Notes: a model not told the origin generated them from the sequence alone. A stretch of 64,000 bases of DNA from Siphonodentalium dalli (GCA_032622095.1 CP136061.1:214922373-214986372); one strand, 5' to 3'. Positions 23,493 to 35,184 are shown, counted from the stretch's first letter. Numbers and translations: made by a program.

Positions 23493-23658
23493 CTTTAAAG
23501 TATACATCGGAATGGTCTATTATTCATCTGGACGGATACTATGGAAAAATAAGCAGACAAAAAATAATACAAATGCAGAAGGATTCCTAATATTGTTGGG
23601 AAATATTCAGATAATAATTTAAGTTCAACATATGGCCTGTGGTCATTTGTTGAACTTA

Positions 23659-23916
23659 CCGTAATGCCCTAAGTAATCGACAGCAGAATTATGGGTAACT
23701 TTTCAGGATTTAGTCGGAAATATGGCTTGTTGCCATTCATCGGAAAGCTCTCCCTGCCCCCGCTCGCCCCCCTTGGTCAAGGGCAGGGGGGTCAGCTGCC
23801 CCCTCTGCCCCCCTCTTCCGGCACCCCTGCTGAGAAGCCATATTTCCGACTAAATCCTGAAAAGTTACCCATAATTCTGCTGTGTTTAAGGAGTCGATTT
23901 ACTTAGGGCATTACTG
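23659..23916. mobile_element. MITE-B with GC-rich centre
   Basis: Inserted at TA (23657-23658 and 23917-23918); unit 2 preserves the empty site. The palindrome apex (about 23752-23832) is replaced by C/G-rich sequence with GGGCAGGGGGG and CCGCTCGCCCCCC, unlike anything nearby; the right arm's inner 25 bp are missing. Confidence 0.88.
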
Positions 23917-24591
23917 TACCATACTACTGTGAATGGCTTTAAATTCGGTGGTATAAATTTTCGTGGTTCAGCCATTTATGACTTTTTCGTGGGTTCGTAA
24001 ATTCATGGGTCTGCCAGTACTAACTGTCGCCTCCAAACCCCCAATAATAACAATCAAGTCCAACTAATAGAAGTGCAGACACATCGGAAATTGCGGATCC
24101 GCACTGTAGGCGTAATTAGCATGTCGGGTGTCTGACTTTTGTTGACGACTATTGAGAATGTCAACAACGGGATTGTATTACATAACCTAGGTGAAAGTCA
24201 CTCTCTTCTCATAAAATAACTCCCTAGGCTTTGAATGTACATCGGGTCACTAAAGTTACCTCTTGCATGACATTCTCAAAATGGCGACCATTTAAGTTTT
24301 GAAGATAAAAAAAATTCGTGGGGTTTTTAATTTCGTGGTTATCAACAACCATGAAAACCACGAAAATTGAACCACCCTGAATAAATGTACTTTTACAGTA
24401 TCTGAACATTTCCTGAGGGAACTTGTACTCATCAATGAGCTATAAAGGGTTAAAACGCCAGTAAGTTAATCTGATTCCACATATTTATCAAAGATTAAGT
24501 TGGTCTGAATGAAGGATAAATACATGTAATTATAGTTATACTTACAGGTATATTATATGTTATAAGATATGCTACCTGACCAAGCCTGAGT

Positions 24592-25084
24592 TTAGCGTGC
24601 CTGTCATTTGCAGAATGAGGTCCCCAGAGGGTAATTTAGTGACACTCTCCTGCATAGCGGGCTAGCATCACTAAATTCACCCTCTGGGGACCTCATTCTG
24701 CTTACGCCTCATCTTCATCTTCTCAGATGGAAAGTTTCTTTATTAGCAAATTTCTATAGAAACTTCTTCACATAGATTCTATTTCTTTTTCAGTTCAGTT
24801 TCTCAATATCCCCAAATTGGCAGACGACACATTGCATAATCGAGGCTCCCATTGGGTGTACATTACAATATTCACCATTTGGGAACTTCAATCTTAGTCT
24901 ATGTCTCCCATAGCAGACGAGGCCATGCAGAAGGGTGAATTTAGAGGTGCATGAGGGTGAATTTAGTGATGCTAGAGGGTGAATTTTATAATAGTGATGC
25001 TAGCCCGCTATGCGGGATATAGTAACTAAATTCACCCTCTGGGGACCTCATTCTGCAAATGACAGACAAGCTAAACTCAGGCTT
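24592..25084. mobile_element. MITE-A in tandem unit 1
   Basis: Flanked by the 8-bp duplication TACCTGAC on both sides, and the empty site in unit 3 carries a single TACCTGAC. Ends CAAGCCTGAGTTTAG... / ...CTAAACTCAGGCTTG; both hairpins are present. The right hairpin has an extra partial repetition of GAGGGTGAATTTAG. Confidence 0.92.
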
Positions 25085-25188
25085 GTACCTGACTCCTTGG
25101 GGGATAATGTTGTATTTATCTGTATTAAATACTTACTGTGAGGAGCTACAGGATAAGCTTGTCACAATCCTTCAAAGAAGCTTAAGGT

Positions 25189-25296
25189 ACAGTAATGCCC
25201 TAAATAATTGACTCCTTAACCACAGCAGAATTATGGGTAACTTTTCAGGATTTAGTCGGAAATATGGCTTGTTGCCATTCATCGGAAAGCTCTTCA
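25189..25296. mobile_element. MITE-B left half
   Basis: ACAGTAATGCCCTAAATAAT...TTCATCGGAAAGCTC, then non-palindromic sequence. The same half is found in unit 2 at 28610-28714. Confidence 0.8.
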
Positions 25297-25380
25297 AAAA
25301 CCATATGATTTATATGTAGCGTCTCTCATTGGTGGAATCATAATCGTATGTTTATAGACAAAAACTTGGCCTCAATTAAT

Positions 25381-25651
25381 GTACAGTAATGCTCTAAGTA
25401 ATCGACTTCTTAACCACAGCAGAATTTATATAATATGGGTAACTTTTCAGGATTTAGTTGGAAATATGGCTTGTTGCCATTCATCGGAAAGCTCTCGGAG
25501 AGCTTTCCGATGAATGGCAACAAGCCATATTTCCAACTAAATCCGAGAGCTTTCCGATGAATGGCAACAAGCCATATTTCCAACTAAATCCTGAAAAGTT
25601 ACCCATAATTCTGCTGTGGTTATGGAGTCGATTACTTAGGACATTACTGTA
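25381..25651. mobile_element. MITE-B with duplicated right arm
   Basis: Palindrome in which part of the right arm (GAGAGCTTTCCGATGAATGG...AACTAAATC) is present twice. The unit 2 equivalent (28803-28989) has lost most of that arm, so the locus is unstable. Confidence 0.85.
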
Positions 25652-25857
25652 GCAACTCTCATTGGCAGAATCATTGTTGTAAGTTTATATACAAAAGTTT
25701 GTCCCGAATTAAGGAGTAACTATTGAATAAATTATTTATTGGAAAAAGCATGTACATTTTCAATAGGATTGATAAAATAATGGTGAAAAATACAATGCAC
25801 ATACCAAATTAATATTTAATATTTACATATTTCTGAAATGATCGATGATTGATTTGC

Positions 25858-26470
25858 AAGCCTTGAAATAGTGTGTGTCATTTAAAGAATGAGGTCCCCA
25901 GAAGGTGAATTTACTGATGCTTCCCCACACAGCGGGCTAGCATCACCAAATTCACCATCTGAAAACCTAATTCTGCTAAGGCCTCAACTGCTATTGGAGA
26001 CCTAGGATCAGATTGAAGTTCCCCAGTTGAAGTTGGTATCATGCAGTCACCTCGATTATGCATTTTATCTTCTGCGAATTAGGGGATATAGAAACTGAAC
26101 AGAAGGGAAAAATTAACTAAAAACAATGTTAATTTGAGACTATTGGTACTTCCCAGACGATGAGGGCTAAGCAGAATGAGGTCCCCAAAGGAGAGAATTT
26201 AGTGACGCTATCCAGCACAGTGGGTCAACTGCTATGGGAGACCTAGGATCAGAGTAAAGTTCCCCAGTTGAAGTTGCTGATGTTCACTCATTACTCACCT
26301 CGATTATGCATTTTATCTTCTGTAAATCAGGGGATACAAAAACTAAACAGAAGGGAAAAAGTAACTAAAAACAATGTTAATAATTTGAGACAATAGATTA
26401 ACTTCCCAGAATATGAGGGCTAAGCAGAATGAGGTCCCCAGAGGAGTGAATTTAGTGACCCTATCCCGCG
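25858..26470. mobile_element. MITE-A, rearranged
   Basis: Left terminal hairpin, central segment and then a second central segment (two copies of the CAGTTGAAGTTG...GGGATA block, 26015-26100 and 26250-26340); the right end is missing at CCCGCGG. The same arrangement is in unit 2 at 29196-29808. Confidence 0.8.
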
Positions 26471-26496
26471 GTTTCAGTTATAAAGTACACATTTAA

Positions 26497-26734
26497 CCCT
26501 TTCACAACTTGAGTTTCCTGATTTTTTGTGAAAACCCTGTGCTGGTGCATTCTCTTATATATGCGAGTCAACCATATAGCCTCACATATAGAAGAGAATG
26601 CATTGGCCTAACAATATTTACCTTGATCTTGTAAGCCAGTGTATTCTCTTATATATGCGAGATTCACATATATAAGAAAATGCACAGTCACAGGGTCTTT
26701 AATGTTGAACCAGCGCAGCTCCCATCATGAAAGG
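26497..26734. mobile_element. C-family TTAA MITE (uninterrupted reference)
   Basis: TTAA at 26493-26496; ends CCCTTTCACAACTTGAG... and ...CTCCCATCATGAAAGGG. In unit 2 the orthologous copy is split by the 3.1-kb insertion, so this is its empty site. Confidence 0.85.
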
Positions 26735-27476
26735 GTTATTAAAATAGTCTATTCCTAATATTGGTGGGAAATGTTCAGATAATAATTTAAGTTCAACATA
26801 TGGCCTGTGGTCATTTGTTGAGCTTACCATACTACTGTGAATGGCTATAAATTCTTTGGTATCAATTTTCGTGGTTCTGCCATTTATGACTTTTTCGTGT
26901 GTTCGTAAATTCATGGGTCTGCCAGTACAAACTGTCGCCTCCAAACCCCCAATAATAACAATCAAGTCCAACTAATAGAAGTGCAGACACCTCGGCAATC
27001 CGTCGGAAATTGCGGATCCGCACTGTAGGCATAATTAGCATGTCAGGTGTCTGAGCTTTTGTTGATGACGGGATTGTATTACATAAACCTACATAATCTA
27101 GGTGAAAGTCACTCTCTTCTCGTAAAATAACTCCCTAGGTTTTGAATGTACATCAGGTCAATAAAGTTTGACATTCTCAAAATTGCAACCGCAATATTAT
27201 TTGAAGATAACATTTATTTTGTGGTGTTTTTATTTCTTGGTTATCAACAACCACGAAAACCATGAAAATTGGACCACCCTGAATAAATGTACTTTTACAG
27301 TATCTGAACTTTTCCTGAAGGAACTTGTACTCATCAATGAGCTATAAAGGGTTAAAACGCCAGTAAGTTAATCTGATTTCCACATATTTATCAAAGATTA
27401 AGTTGGTCTGAATGAAGTATATATACATGTAGTTATAGTTATACATGTACTTTATACAGGTATATTTACATACAAA

Positions 27477-27972
27477 GTGTTGTCATCACTAAATCCAGCA
27501 TTCTGATTGGTCGGCGCCCACGTGGCTAGTTGCAGTTATTTCTCGGTGAATGCGCAACGGCTCAATAACACCAAGCTCATAACAACATCGATACGTCATT
27601 GGGTTTGGAAAGACGAACGCGTAATGTTTTGGGGGCATTTGGACTCGCGCAGGATTGACTTAATACATCATCGGGTTTCAATATGAAGAGAAATTGTTCC
27701 TATTAACTTTTGCCAAGGGTGCTATTGGGTATTTTGGGCTGTTTTTGTCACGATACACTTTTCGATTTAAATACATTTACAAAAGTGGCTTTTTCGCTAA
27801 ATTTATATAAATATAAGTATTAACTGTCATGTGGACTATTTTTATGGAGATGTAACCGTGAGGTAAGTGGTCATAACTTGTATGTAAAACCCTTCGGGTT
27901 TTACACAAGTTATGTCCACTTACCTCACGGTTACATCTCCATAAAAACAGTCCACATGACAGTTAATCCTTA
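27477..27972. mobile_element. Insertion unique to unit 2, ending in a long hairpin
   Basis: 496 bp absent from units 1 and 3, flanked by TATATT (27471-27476, 27973-27978). The ends are not inverted repeats. The 3' part is a long palindrome (27821-27965; TAACTGTCATGTGGACTATT / inverse) with centre AAACCCTTCGGGTTT. The interior is more GC-rich (CGGCGCCCACGTGGC). No coding similarity; superfamily unknown. Confidence 0.8.
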
Positions 27973-28005
27973 TATATTATATGTTATAAGATATGCTACC
28001 TGACA

Positions 28006-28506
28006 AAGCCTGAGTTTAGTGTGCCTGTCATTTGCAGAATGAGGTCCCCAGAGGGTGAATTTAGTGACACTCTCCCGCATAGCGGGCTAGCATCACTAAA
28101 TTCACCCTCTGGGGACCTCATTCTGCTTAGGCCTCATCTTCATCTTCTCTGGAAAGTTTCTCTATTAGCAAATTTCTATAGAAACTTCTTCACATAGAAT
28201 CTATTTCTTTTTCAGTTCAGTTTCTCAATATCCCCAAATTGGCAGACGACACATTGCATAATCGAGGCTCCCATTGGGTGTACATTACAATATTCACCAT
28301 TTGGGAACTTCAATCTTAGTCTATGTCTCCCATAGCAGATGAGGCCATGCAGAAGGGTGAATTTAGAGGTGCATGAGGGTGAATTTAGTGATGCTAGAGG
28401 GTGAATTTTATAATAGTGATGCTAGCCCGCTATGCGGGATATAGTAACTAAATTCACCCTCTGGGGACCTCATTCTGCAAATGACAGACAAGCTAAACTC
28501 AGGCTT
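28006..28506. mobile_element. MITE-A in tandem unit 2
   Basis: Duplicate by descent of 24592-25084 with the same TACCTGAC flanks; nearly identical. Confidence 0.9.
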
Positions 28507-28802
28507 GTACCTGACTCCTTGGGGGATAATGTTGTATTTATCTGTATTAAATACTTACTGTGAGGAGCTACAGGATAAGCTTGTCACAATCCTTCAAAGA
28601 AGCTTAAGGTACAGTAATGCCCTAAATAATCGACTCCTTAACCACAGCAGAATTATGGGTAACTTTTCAGGATTTAGTCGGAAATATGGCTTGTTGCCAT
28701 TCATCGGAAAGCTCTTCAAAAACCATATGATTTATATGTAGCGTCTCTCATTGGTGGAATCATAATCGTATGTTTATAGACAAAAACTTGACCTCAATTA
28801 AT

Positions 28803-28989
28803 GTACAGTAATGCTCTAAGTAATCGACTTCTTAACCACAGCAGAATTTATATAATATGGGTAACTTTTCAGGATTTAGTTGGAAATATGGCTTGTTGCC
28901 ATTCATCGGAAAGCTCTCGAACTAAATCCTGAAAAGTTACCCATAATTCTGCTGTGATTATGGAGTCGATTACTTAGGACATTACTGTA
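28803..28989. mobile_element. MITE-B, deleted right arm (unit 2)
   Basis: Unit 2 counterpart of 25381-25651; the left arm is intact, and after AAGCTCTCG the right arm resumes at AACTAAATCCTGAAAAG. Confidence 0.85.
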
Positions 28990-29195
28990 GCAACTCTCAT
29001 TGGCAGAATCATTGTTGTATGTTTATATACAAAAGTTTGTCCCGAATTAAGGAGTAACTATTGAATAAATTATTTATTGGAAAAAGCATGTACATTTTCA
29101 ATAGGATTGATAAAATAATGGTGAAAAATACAATGCACATACCAAATTAATATTTAATATTTACATATTTCTGAAATGATCGATGATTGATTTGC

Positions 29196-29808
29196 AAGCC
29201 TTGAAATAGTGTGTGTCATTTAAAGAATGAGGTCCCCAGAAGGTGAATTTAGTGACGCTACCCCACACAGCGGGCTAGCATCACCAAATTCACCATCTGG
29301 AAACCTAATTCTGCTGAGGCCTCAACTGCTATTGGAGACCTAGGATCAGATTGAAGTTCCCCAGTTGAAGTTGGTATCATGCAGTCACCTCGATTATGCA
29401 TTTTATCTTCTGCGAATTAGGGGATATAGAAACTGAACAGAAGGGAAAAAGTAACTAAAAACAATGTTAATTTGAGACTATTGGTACTTCCCAGACGATG
29501 AGGGCTAAGCAGAATGAGGTCCCCAAAGGAGAGAATTTAGTGACGCTATCCAGCACAGTGGGTCAACTGCTATGGGAGACCTAGGATCAGAGTAAAGTTC
29601 CCCAGTTGAAGTTGCTGATGTTCACTCATTACTCACCTCGATTTATGCATTTTATCTTCTGTAAATCAGGGGATACAAAAACTAAACAGAAGGGAAAAAG
29701 TAACTAAAAACAATGTTAATAATTTGAGACAATAGATTAACTTCCCAGAATATGAGGGCTAAGCAGAATGAGGTCCCCAGAGGAGTGAATTTAGTGACCC
29801 TATCCCGC
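29196..29808. mobile_element. MITE-A, rearranged (unit 2)
   Basis: Copy by descent of 25858-26470. Confidence 0.8.
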
Positions 29809-30141
29809 GGTTTCAGTTATAAAGTACACATTTAACCCTTTCACAACTTGAGTTTCCTGATTTTTTGCGAAAACCCTGTGCTGGTGCATTCTCTTATATA
29901 TGCGAGTCAACCATATAGCCTCACATATAGAAGAGAATGCATTGGCCTAACAATATTTACCTTGATCTTGTAAGCCAGTGTATTCTCTTATATATGGGTC
30001 AATATTTCAAAAGTGTGCATTTCGGGTAAATAAAAAACTAATTTTGAAACTAGAATACTGAAGAAAGTTAAATACTCGTTATCATTATACATGGTTGGCA
30101 GGTAGGAGAAACATGTGCAGCAGTGCTAAAATGTCACTGTG

Positions 30142-30155
30142 GTTGCCATGGCAAC
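30142..30155. promoter_or_regulatory. Perfect RFX X-box palindrome
   Basis: GTTGCCATGGCAAC, flanked to give TGTGGTTGCCATGGCAACCACA. This is the consensus symmetrical X-box bound by RFX factors. It lies inside the 3.1-kb transposon near its left end; function here is inference. Confidence 0.5.
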
Positions 30156-30897
30156 CACAAGTAACCAACCATGAGCCAAATGTTTGTCATTTGTGTTACT
30201 ATCAACCAAGGGTGTAATGCTCTATAAACAGAAAAGTTATTCTGACCAAAACTCATCATGCTTAACAGGTAGGTCATACCTACTGACTTCCACATATGAG
30301 ACATATGGAGATGATCTACATGTTAAGATATGGTCTGTTATCGCTGTTATATGATAAAATGTTATAAATTTGGTCTTTGTTTGTTTTTGCAAATAATGTG
30401 GTCATGAATAAATTTATAATTTCCCAATCAAACTATAGGTAGGAGATAAAGTCTATTTGTCTCTACCTGTGGCAGAAAAAGGAGAGAAACAATCCTCACT
30501 GGTTTTCTTAGGAGATGCATTTTATTATGGTAACACCAATGACATGAGGGCAACACCAATGACATTTTTGGATTTTCCTTTAGAAATCATTCTCCCTTCC
30601 TTTAAAAAACACAATAGGGCGATTCCAAGGTAACGGACGTACCGTTCAGAATGGTTTTGGAGATAACAAAATTCACATTTTTCTATCCTTTTATATAATG
30701 TCTTCAAATGGGACAATGTCAGAAAAAAAGTACAATTCTTTTAAAAATTTTGCATTTTTTTCTCTCCAGCATGGAATTGCTCAATATGGCAATATTTCAA
30801 ACAGATAACAAGATACATAACATTTAAAAGGGAAATAATAGTACCACAGGTGTGTAAACACTAAAAATTGGCTATTGGCTATATTAAAGGCACGTGA

Positions 30898-31380
30898 GGC
30901 CTTAGTTGTCGAAAATATTCATATTTGTTCCAATCACCGTAAACAGAAAAAACAGTAAAACGCATACAGTTTCGTTCATATATACCATGACCATCGCGTA
31001 AACAGCATGTTATCATAAAGACCTACTATATTTTACCTAACCAAGAGCCTGATTGTGTTTCAGAAGACAGCACAATGCTACTGGCTAATCACACAAATGG
31101 CATAAACGCTCTTTATTAGTTCCATATCAGGAATTCACCCACAAAGAACGCTCTTTATGTTTACCATCATAATATAAACAAACATCAGAAAAGTAACTTT
31201 TTATGCTTTTGTTTATATAACAATGGTCAACCATATGACAATAACATACTGTTTATGCGATATTTCTTATTTGTATACGGACAAAGTCTGTCTACGTTTT
31301 GATGTTCTTTCTGTTTGTGGTGGTTTTTGACGGTTGGAAATATTTTCACAGGATACCCACCGCCAAGGCCAACCGTACCT
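30898..31380. mobile_element. E-family TTAA element nested in the 3.1-kb element
   Basis: 483 bp between TTAA 30894-30897 and 31381-31384. Ends AGGCACGTGAGGCC... / ...GGCCAACCGTACCT. Internal marks: AACATACTGTTTATGCG and ACGCTCTTTATGTTTACC. Non-coding. TTAA-AGG ends suggest a Kolobok-like origin. Confidence 0.85.
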
Positions 31381-33220
31381 TTAATACATGTGTTGCATCA
31401 AGCTGTATGAATGCAATATAATCAGATTTATACAGTTGGAAAATTCATTTCTGACACATTACCCCTGTTGGAAAATTCACACCAACAATAGGTTAAAATT
31501 GTACTCGAAGTTTGATTTTCCAACAATTTATAAGTGGGGAATTAGCTGTATTTAGACCAAACTTTGCCTATTTTTCTAGTTTTTTTCTCAAAATTTTGGA
31601 CTGACATAGCCATCGGTTCATTCGGTTGGAAATTTTCCAACCTCAGGGGCGGTGTCAGGTTGGAAATTTCAAACAATGGAAAAATTGATGACAGTCTATA
31701 TATGCTAGGATTTTGCAATTTCCATCATGTTCAGATTTCAATATTTTCTCCCACTGGCCAACCCATGGCCCGGAGTGTCTCCTGTTCCCTACCATGCGGC
31801 CAGTGAACAACTTCTAATTAATTTAAGAAAAACAAATTGGGGTGTACGTGAATTCACCTGCCGTTAGACCACTTTATTTTAGGATTTTGCAATTTCCTAG
31901 ATCAGATCTCAAAATTGTCTCATACTAGCCCAGTGGATTATGTTCCTCCCCTGACTAATGTCCACAAGACTACTGATCCATTTAGCATATATATGCTACT
32001 GTCCAGGCTTGTGAGGGAACAGTTAACAGTTGGGGGGAAATCAAAGAACCCAAGTGGGGGAGGAGGTGTAAATGCAAATGAAACTACACAAACTTGTGAG
32101 TTTGGTTTAGTTCAATTGTGTGGGGGAAATTCCAAGGTGAACACCCCTCCGTAACAGAGATTATGCCACGCCCCGGCGGACATTAACACATTAATTGTCT
32201 TGTCACTTTATAATTTTAACTTTAACACTTCTTCAATTTATAACAAAACTGATTCGTTTTGTATATAGAGGTCCATAACCCTGAAAATATCTTCGAGACT
32301 ATTTCATTGGCAACTTAAGAACAAATTATGATGATTTATATTTGTAATGTCATTGGTGTTACTTTTTGTGGTAACACCAATGACGGTAACACCAATGACA
32401 TTTTTTAGGTAAAATGCAATTTTCAGATAGAAGTCAAGGAATTTTGTTTGCCATTTCTCAATTTCTTTTCTAAGAATCATTTAATGTATAAAATGCATAT
32501 AAATCTGTTTTGTTCTATAACATAATATTTACCATATTGCGGTAACACCAATGACAAGCAATTAACATACTCAAGGACATTTTGAAAAACATTTTGAAAA
32601 ACATAAACAGTTGATGCCACCACTTTAACTTTTCAAGCAATTACCTTGAAATATTCTACCAACCAGTGGTGTTATCTTATCCTAGACTGATTCTTATCAT
32701 CTTATTAAGGAGGATTATCAACATGGTAACACCAATGACACAGAAATCAGTAACGGTGCTAAACAAGTAAAAATCTGAAATATGATGTCTTGTCACATGT
32801 TTTTGTGATTTATTTCAAAAAGAGCAGAGTTTTGTAATAAATAAAAATAATAAATACCTATCATTTGCTATATATTTATCTTGAGAATTTCTCATGAAAT
32901 TAGGTTGGTATGACCAGTAACATCAATACAACTGGTATGTGGCTCTAATACGGAGCTTGGAATAAATTTGGAATCTCAATAAGTTCACTTATAACAATTT
33001 TAAGTAACCCCCGATGATACCACCATCACAAATAAATACAATTATTTCAGGTTATTAGTGTGCTAACTGACATGTGTTCATGTCAACCCAAGTAACACCA
33101 TTTTGCACCTTTTTTCAATATTGACCCATATGCGAGATTCACATATATAAGAAAATGCAGTCACAGGGTCTTTAATGTTGAACCAGCGCAGCTCCCATCA
33201 TGAAAGGGTTATTAAAATAG

Positions 33221-34275
33221 TCTATTCCTAATATTGGTGGGAAATGTTCAGATAATAATTTAAGTTCAACATATGGCCTGTGGTCATTTGTTGAGCTTAC
33301 CATACTACTGTGAATGGCTATAAATTCTTTGGTATCAATTTTCGTGGTTCTGCCATTTATGACTTTTTCGTGTGTTCGTAAATTCATGGGTCTGCCAGTA
33401 CAAACTGTCGCCTCCAAACCCCCAATAATAACAATCAAGTCCAACTAATAGAAGTGCAGACACTTCGGCAATCCGTCGGAAATTGCGGATCCGCACTGTA
33501 GGCATAATTAGCATGTCAGGTGTCTGAGCTTTTGTTGATGACGGGATTGTATTACATAAACCTACATAATCTAGGTGAAAGTCACTCTCTTCTCGTAAAA
33601 TAACTCCCTGGCTTTGAATGTACATCAGGTCAATAAAGTTTGACATTCTCAAAATTGCAACTGCAATATTATTTGAAGATAACATTTATTTTGTGGTGTT
33701 TTTATTTCTTGGTTATCAACAACCACGAAAACCATGAAAATTGGACCACCCTGAATAAATGTACTTTTACAATATCTGAACATTTCTTGAGGGAACTACC
33801 CTGTGCTAGTACTCATCATTGAGCTACAGTAATGGCCTAAATAATTGACTCCTTAACCACAGCAGAATTATGGGTAACTTTTCAGGATTTAGTCGGAAAT
33901 ATGGCTTGTTGCCATTCATCGGAAAGCTCTCAGTGAGAACTTTCCATTCAATGGCAACAAGCCATATTTCCGACTAAATCCTGAAAAGTTACCCATAATT
34001 CTGCTGTGGTTAAGGAGTCGATTATTTAGGGCATTACTGTATAAAGGGTTAAAACGCCAGTAAGTGATCTGATTTCCACATGTTTATCAAAGATTAAGTT
34101 GGTCTGAATGAATTAAGGGATAAATAGTTATCATCTTACAGGTCTATTATATGTTATAAGATATGCTACCTGACTCCTTGGGGGATAATGTTGTATTTAT
34201 CTGTATTAAATACTTATTGTGATACCCTACAAGATAAGCTTGTCACAAACCTTCAAAGAAGCTTAAGGTATTTAA
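33221..34275. repeat. Tandem unit 3 (partial)
   Basis: Third copy, collinear to about 34270 and then lost. It has an extra MITE-B (33827-34039) and lacks MITE-A: the sequence reads GCTACCTGACTCCTTGGGG without the element, a natural empty site. Confidence 0.85.
33827..34039. mobile_element. MITE-B in unit 3 with empty sites in units 1 and 2
   Basis: 213-bp palindrome flanked by TA (33825-33826, 34040-34041). Units 1 and 2 read GAGCTATAAAGGG with a single TA, proving TA target-site duplication and that this insertion followed the tandem duplication. Confidence 0.95.
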
Positions 34276-34287
34276 TATGGAAAGTGT

Positions 34288-34563
34288 TAAGGGGTGTTTA
34301 ATCTGATTAAGCACCCCTCAATTACTATTTATTTGGATTCGGAGATAAAAAATATTTGATTCGAGTCGAGGAACCCATATATCAACAAAGCTCAGAGTTA
34401 TTAGATATTGATTTTTGAAATGTTTATTTTTCACCATCGATAATTATTAGTGGCCCAGTAAACAGTTGACGAGCCAACGGTCCAAATTGGACCAAATTGC
34501 GGATGAAGATCATAGATGGCTAACTCTAAAATCCAAAGGCTTTCTGTTGACAATAAGGCCAAC
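34288..34563. mobile_element. D-family element, 3'-truncated
   Basis: AATCTGATTAAGCACCCCTC...ATTCGAGTCGAGGAACCC...GATGGCTAACTCTAAAATCC; the right end is absent. Confidence 0.7.
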
Positions 34564-34595
34564 TGGGATATGGATATGGTGGATTTTCCTGTTAA

Positions 34596-34735
34596 CCCTT
34601 TCTATACTAAAGCTTCATTGATGACTATATATAGTTATCCTGTAGGAAATGTTCAGATAATAAGTTCAACAAATGATAGGTCATTTGTTGAATTTATTAT
34701 CTGAACATTTCCCTCAATAAATAGAGCTCCTTCTG
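34596..34735. mobile_element. F-family MITE (TTAA-CCCTTTCTATAC)
   Basis: TTAA at 34592-34595, then CCCTTTCTATACTAAAGC and the palindromic core GGAAATGTTCAGATAATAAG...TTATTATCTGAACATTTCC; the right terminus is eroded. Confidence 0.75.
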
Positions 34736-35042
34736 CGCACAGACTGTACTGTAACATGAACACAACATCACAAATTGTTGACCTGATCACTAAAAGCGGT
34801 CAGCAGAATAAATGGCCGTGCTTTTCAAAGTTCAGCCGAATTGCATCAGAAGCCAGTTATTTATATTGATCAGGTTATCATTGCTAAGTGCTTGGAAATC
34901 TTATATTGGGCTGACTTAATGGGCTGCTTGGGCTATTGTCTAAAATTTTCGGCAGAATTTGTGAAAATAAATAAGAATACACTCCTGGGAATAAAGCATC
35001 TAAAAGCTATATAAATATAAGAAATTAATGTACATGTACCGG

Positions 35043-35184
35043 TAGTTGGTGTTTGTGTTATTGGGGAATCAGCGCTGTGTTCATTGGGGGCAAATTTAGT
35101 GTAACCCGCTTCGCTTCGCTGTTTACACAATGCGCCCCAACGACCACAGCGCTGTATCCCCCAATAAAACACACACCCACTACA
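35043..35184. repeat. Imperfect palindrome
   Basis: TAGTTGGTGTTTGTGTTATTGGGG...CAGCGCTGTG pairs with CACAGCGCTGTATCCCCCAATAAAACACA. The centre is CGCTTCGCTTCGC. Probably a small foldback element; single copy here. Confidence 0.7.

Larger units (their letters stand above)
23567..26750. repeat. Tandem unit 1 (about 3.2 kb)
   Basis: First of three direct copies. It starts around AGAAGGATTCCTAATATTG (23577). Compared with unit 2 it has an extra MITE-B (23659-23916) and lacks the 27477-27972 and 29996-33127 insertions. Contents in order: MITE-B5, an F-type segment, MITE-A (24592-25084), half B, B7, MITE-A fragments, C-family MITE. Confidence 0.85.
29996..33127. mobile_element. 3.13-kb DNA transposon, 4-bp duplication
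   Basis: Inserted in the C-family MITE of unit 2; unit 1 has the empty site. Flanked by ATAT (29992-29995 and 33128-33131). Inverted ends GGGTCAATATT...GTGCA... are imperfect over about 30 bp. The interior repeats a GTAACACCAATGACA phrase at least six times (30532, 30551, 32370, 32385, 32543, 32725 regions) and holds a nested TTAA element (30898-31380). No transposase was recognised; weak open frames at 31564-31806 and 31915-32154 show no family motif. Superfamily undecided; 4-bp duplications occur in Ginger, Sola and Chapaev groups. Confidence 0.88.
26751..33220. repeat. Tandem unit 2 (enlarged by two insertions)
   Basis: Second direct copy, very similar to unit 1 over its whole length once the insertions 27477-27972 and 29996-33127 are removed. 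It has an empty site (26825 region, CTTACCATACTACTG) where unit 1 carries MITE-B. Confidence 0.85.

Noticed and set aside
31915-32154. Frame inside the 3.1-kb transposon as transposase
   Set aside because: 79 codons, Gly/Asn-rich, no DDE/D motif or zinc finger; cannot be supported.
26699-33444. Identical 90-codon minus-strand frames at 26699-26971 and 33172-33444
   Set aside because: Their identity is explained by the tandem duplication; they read through a C-family MITE end and intron and have no protein motif.
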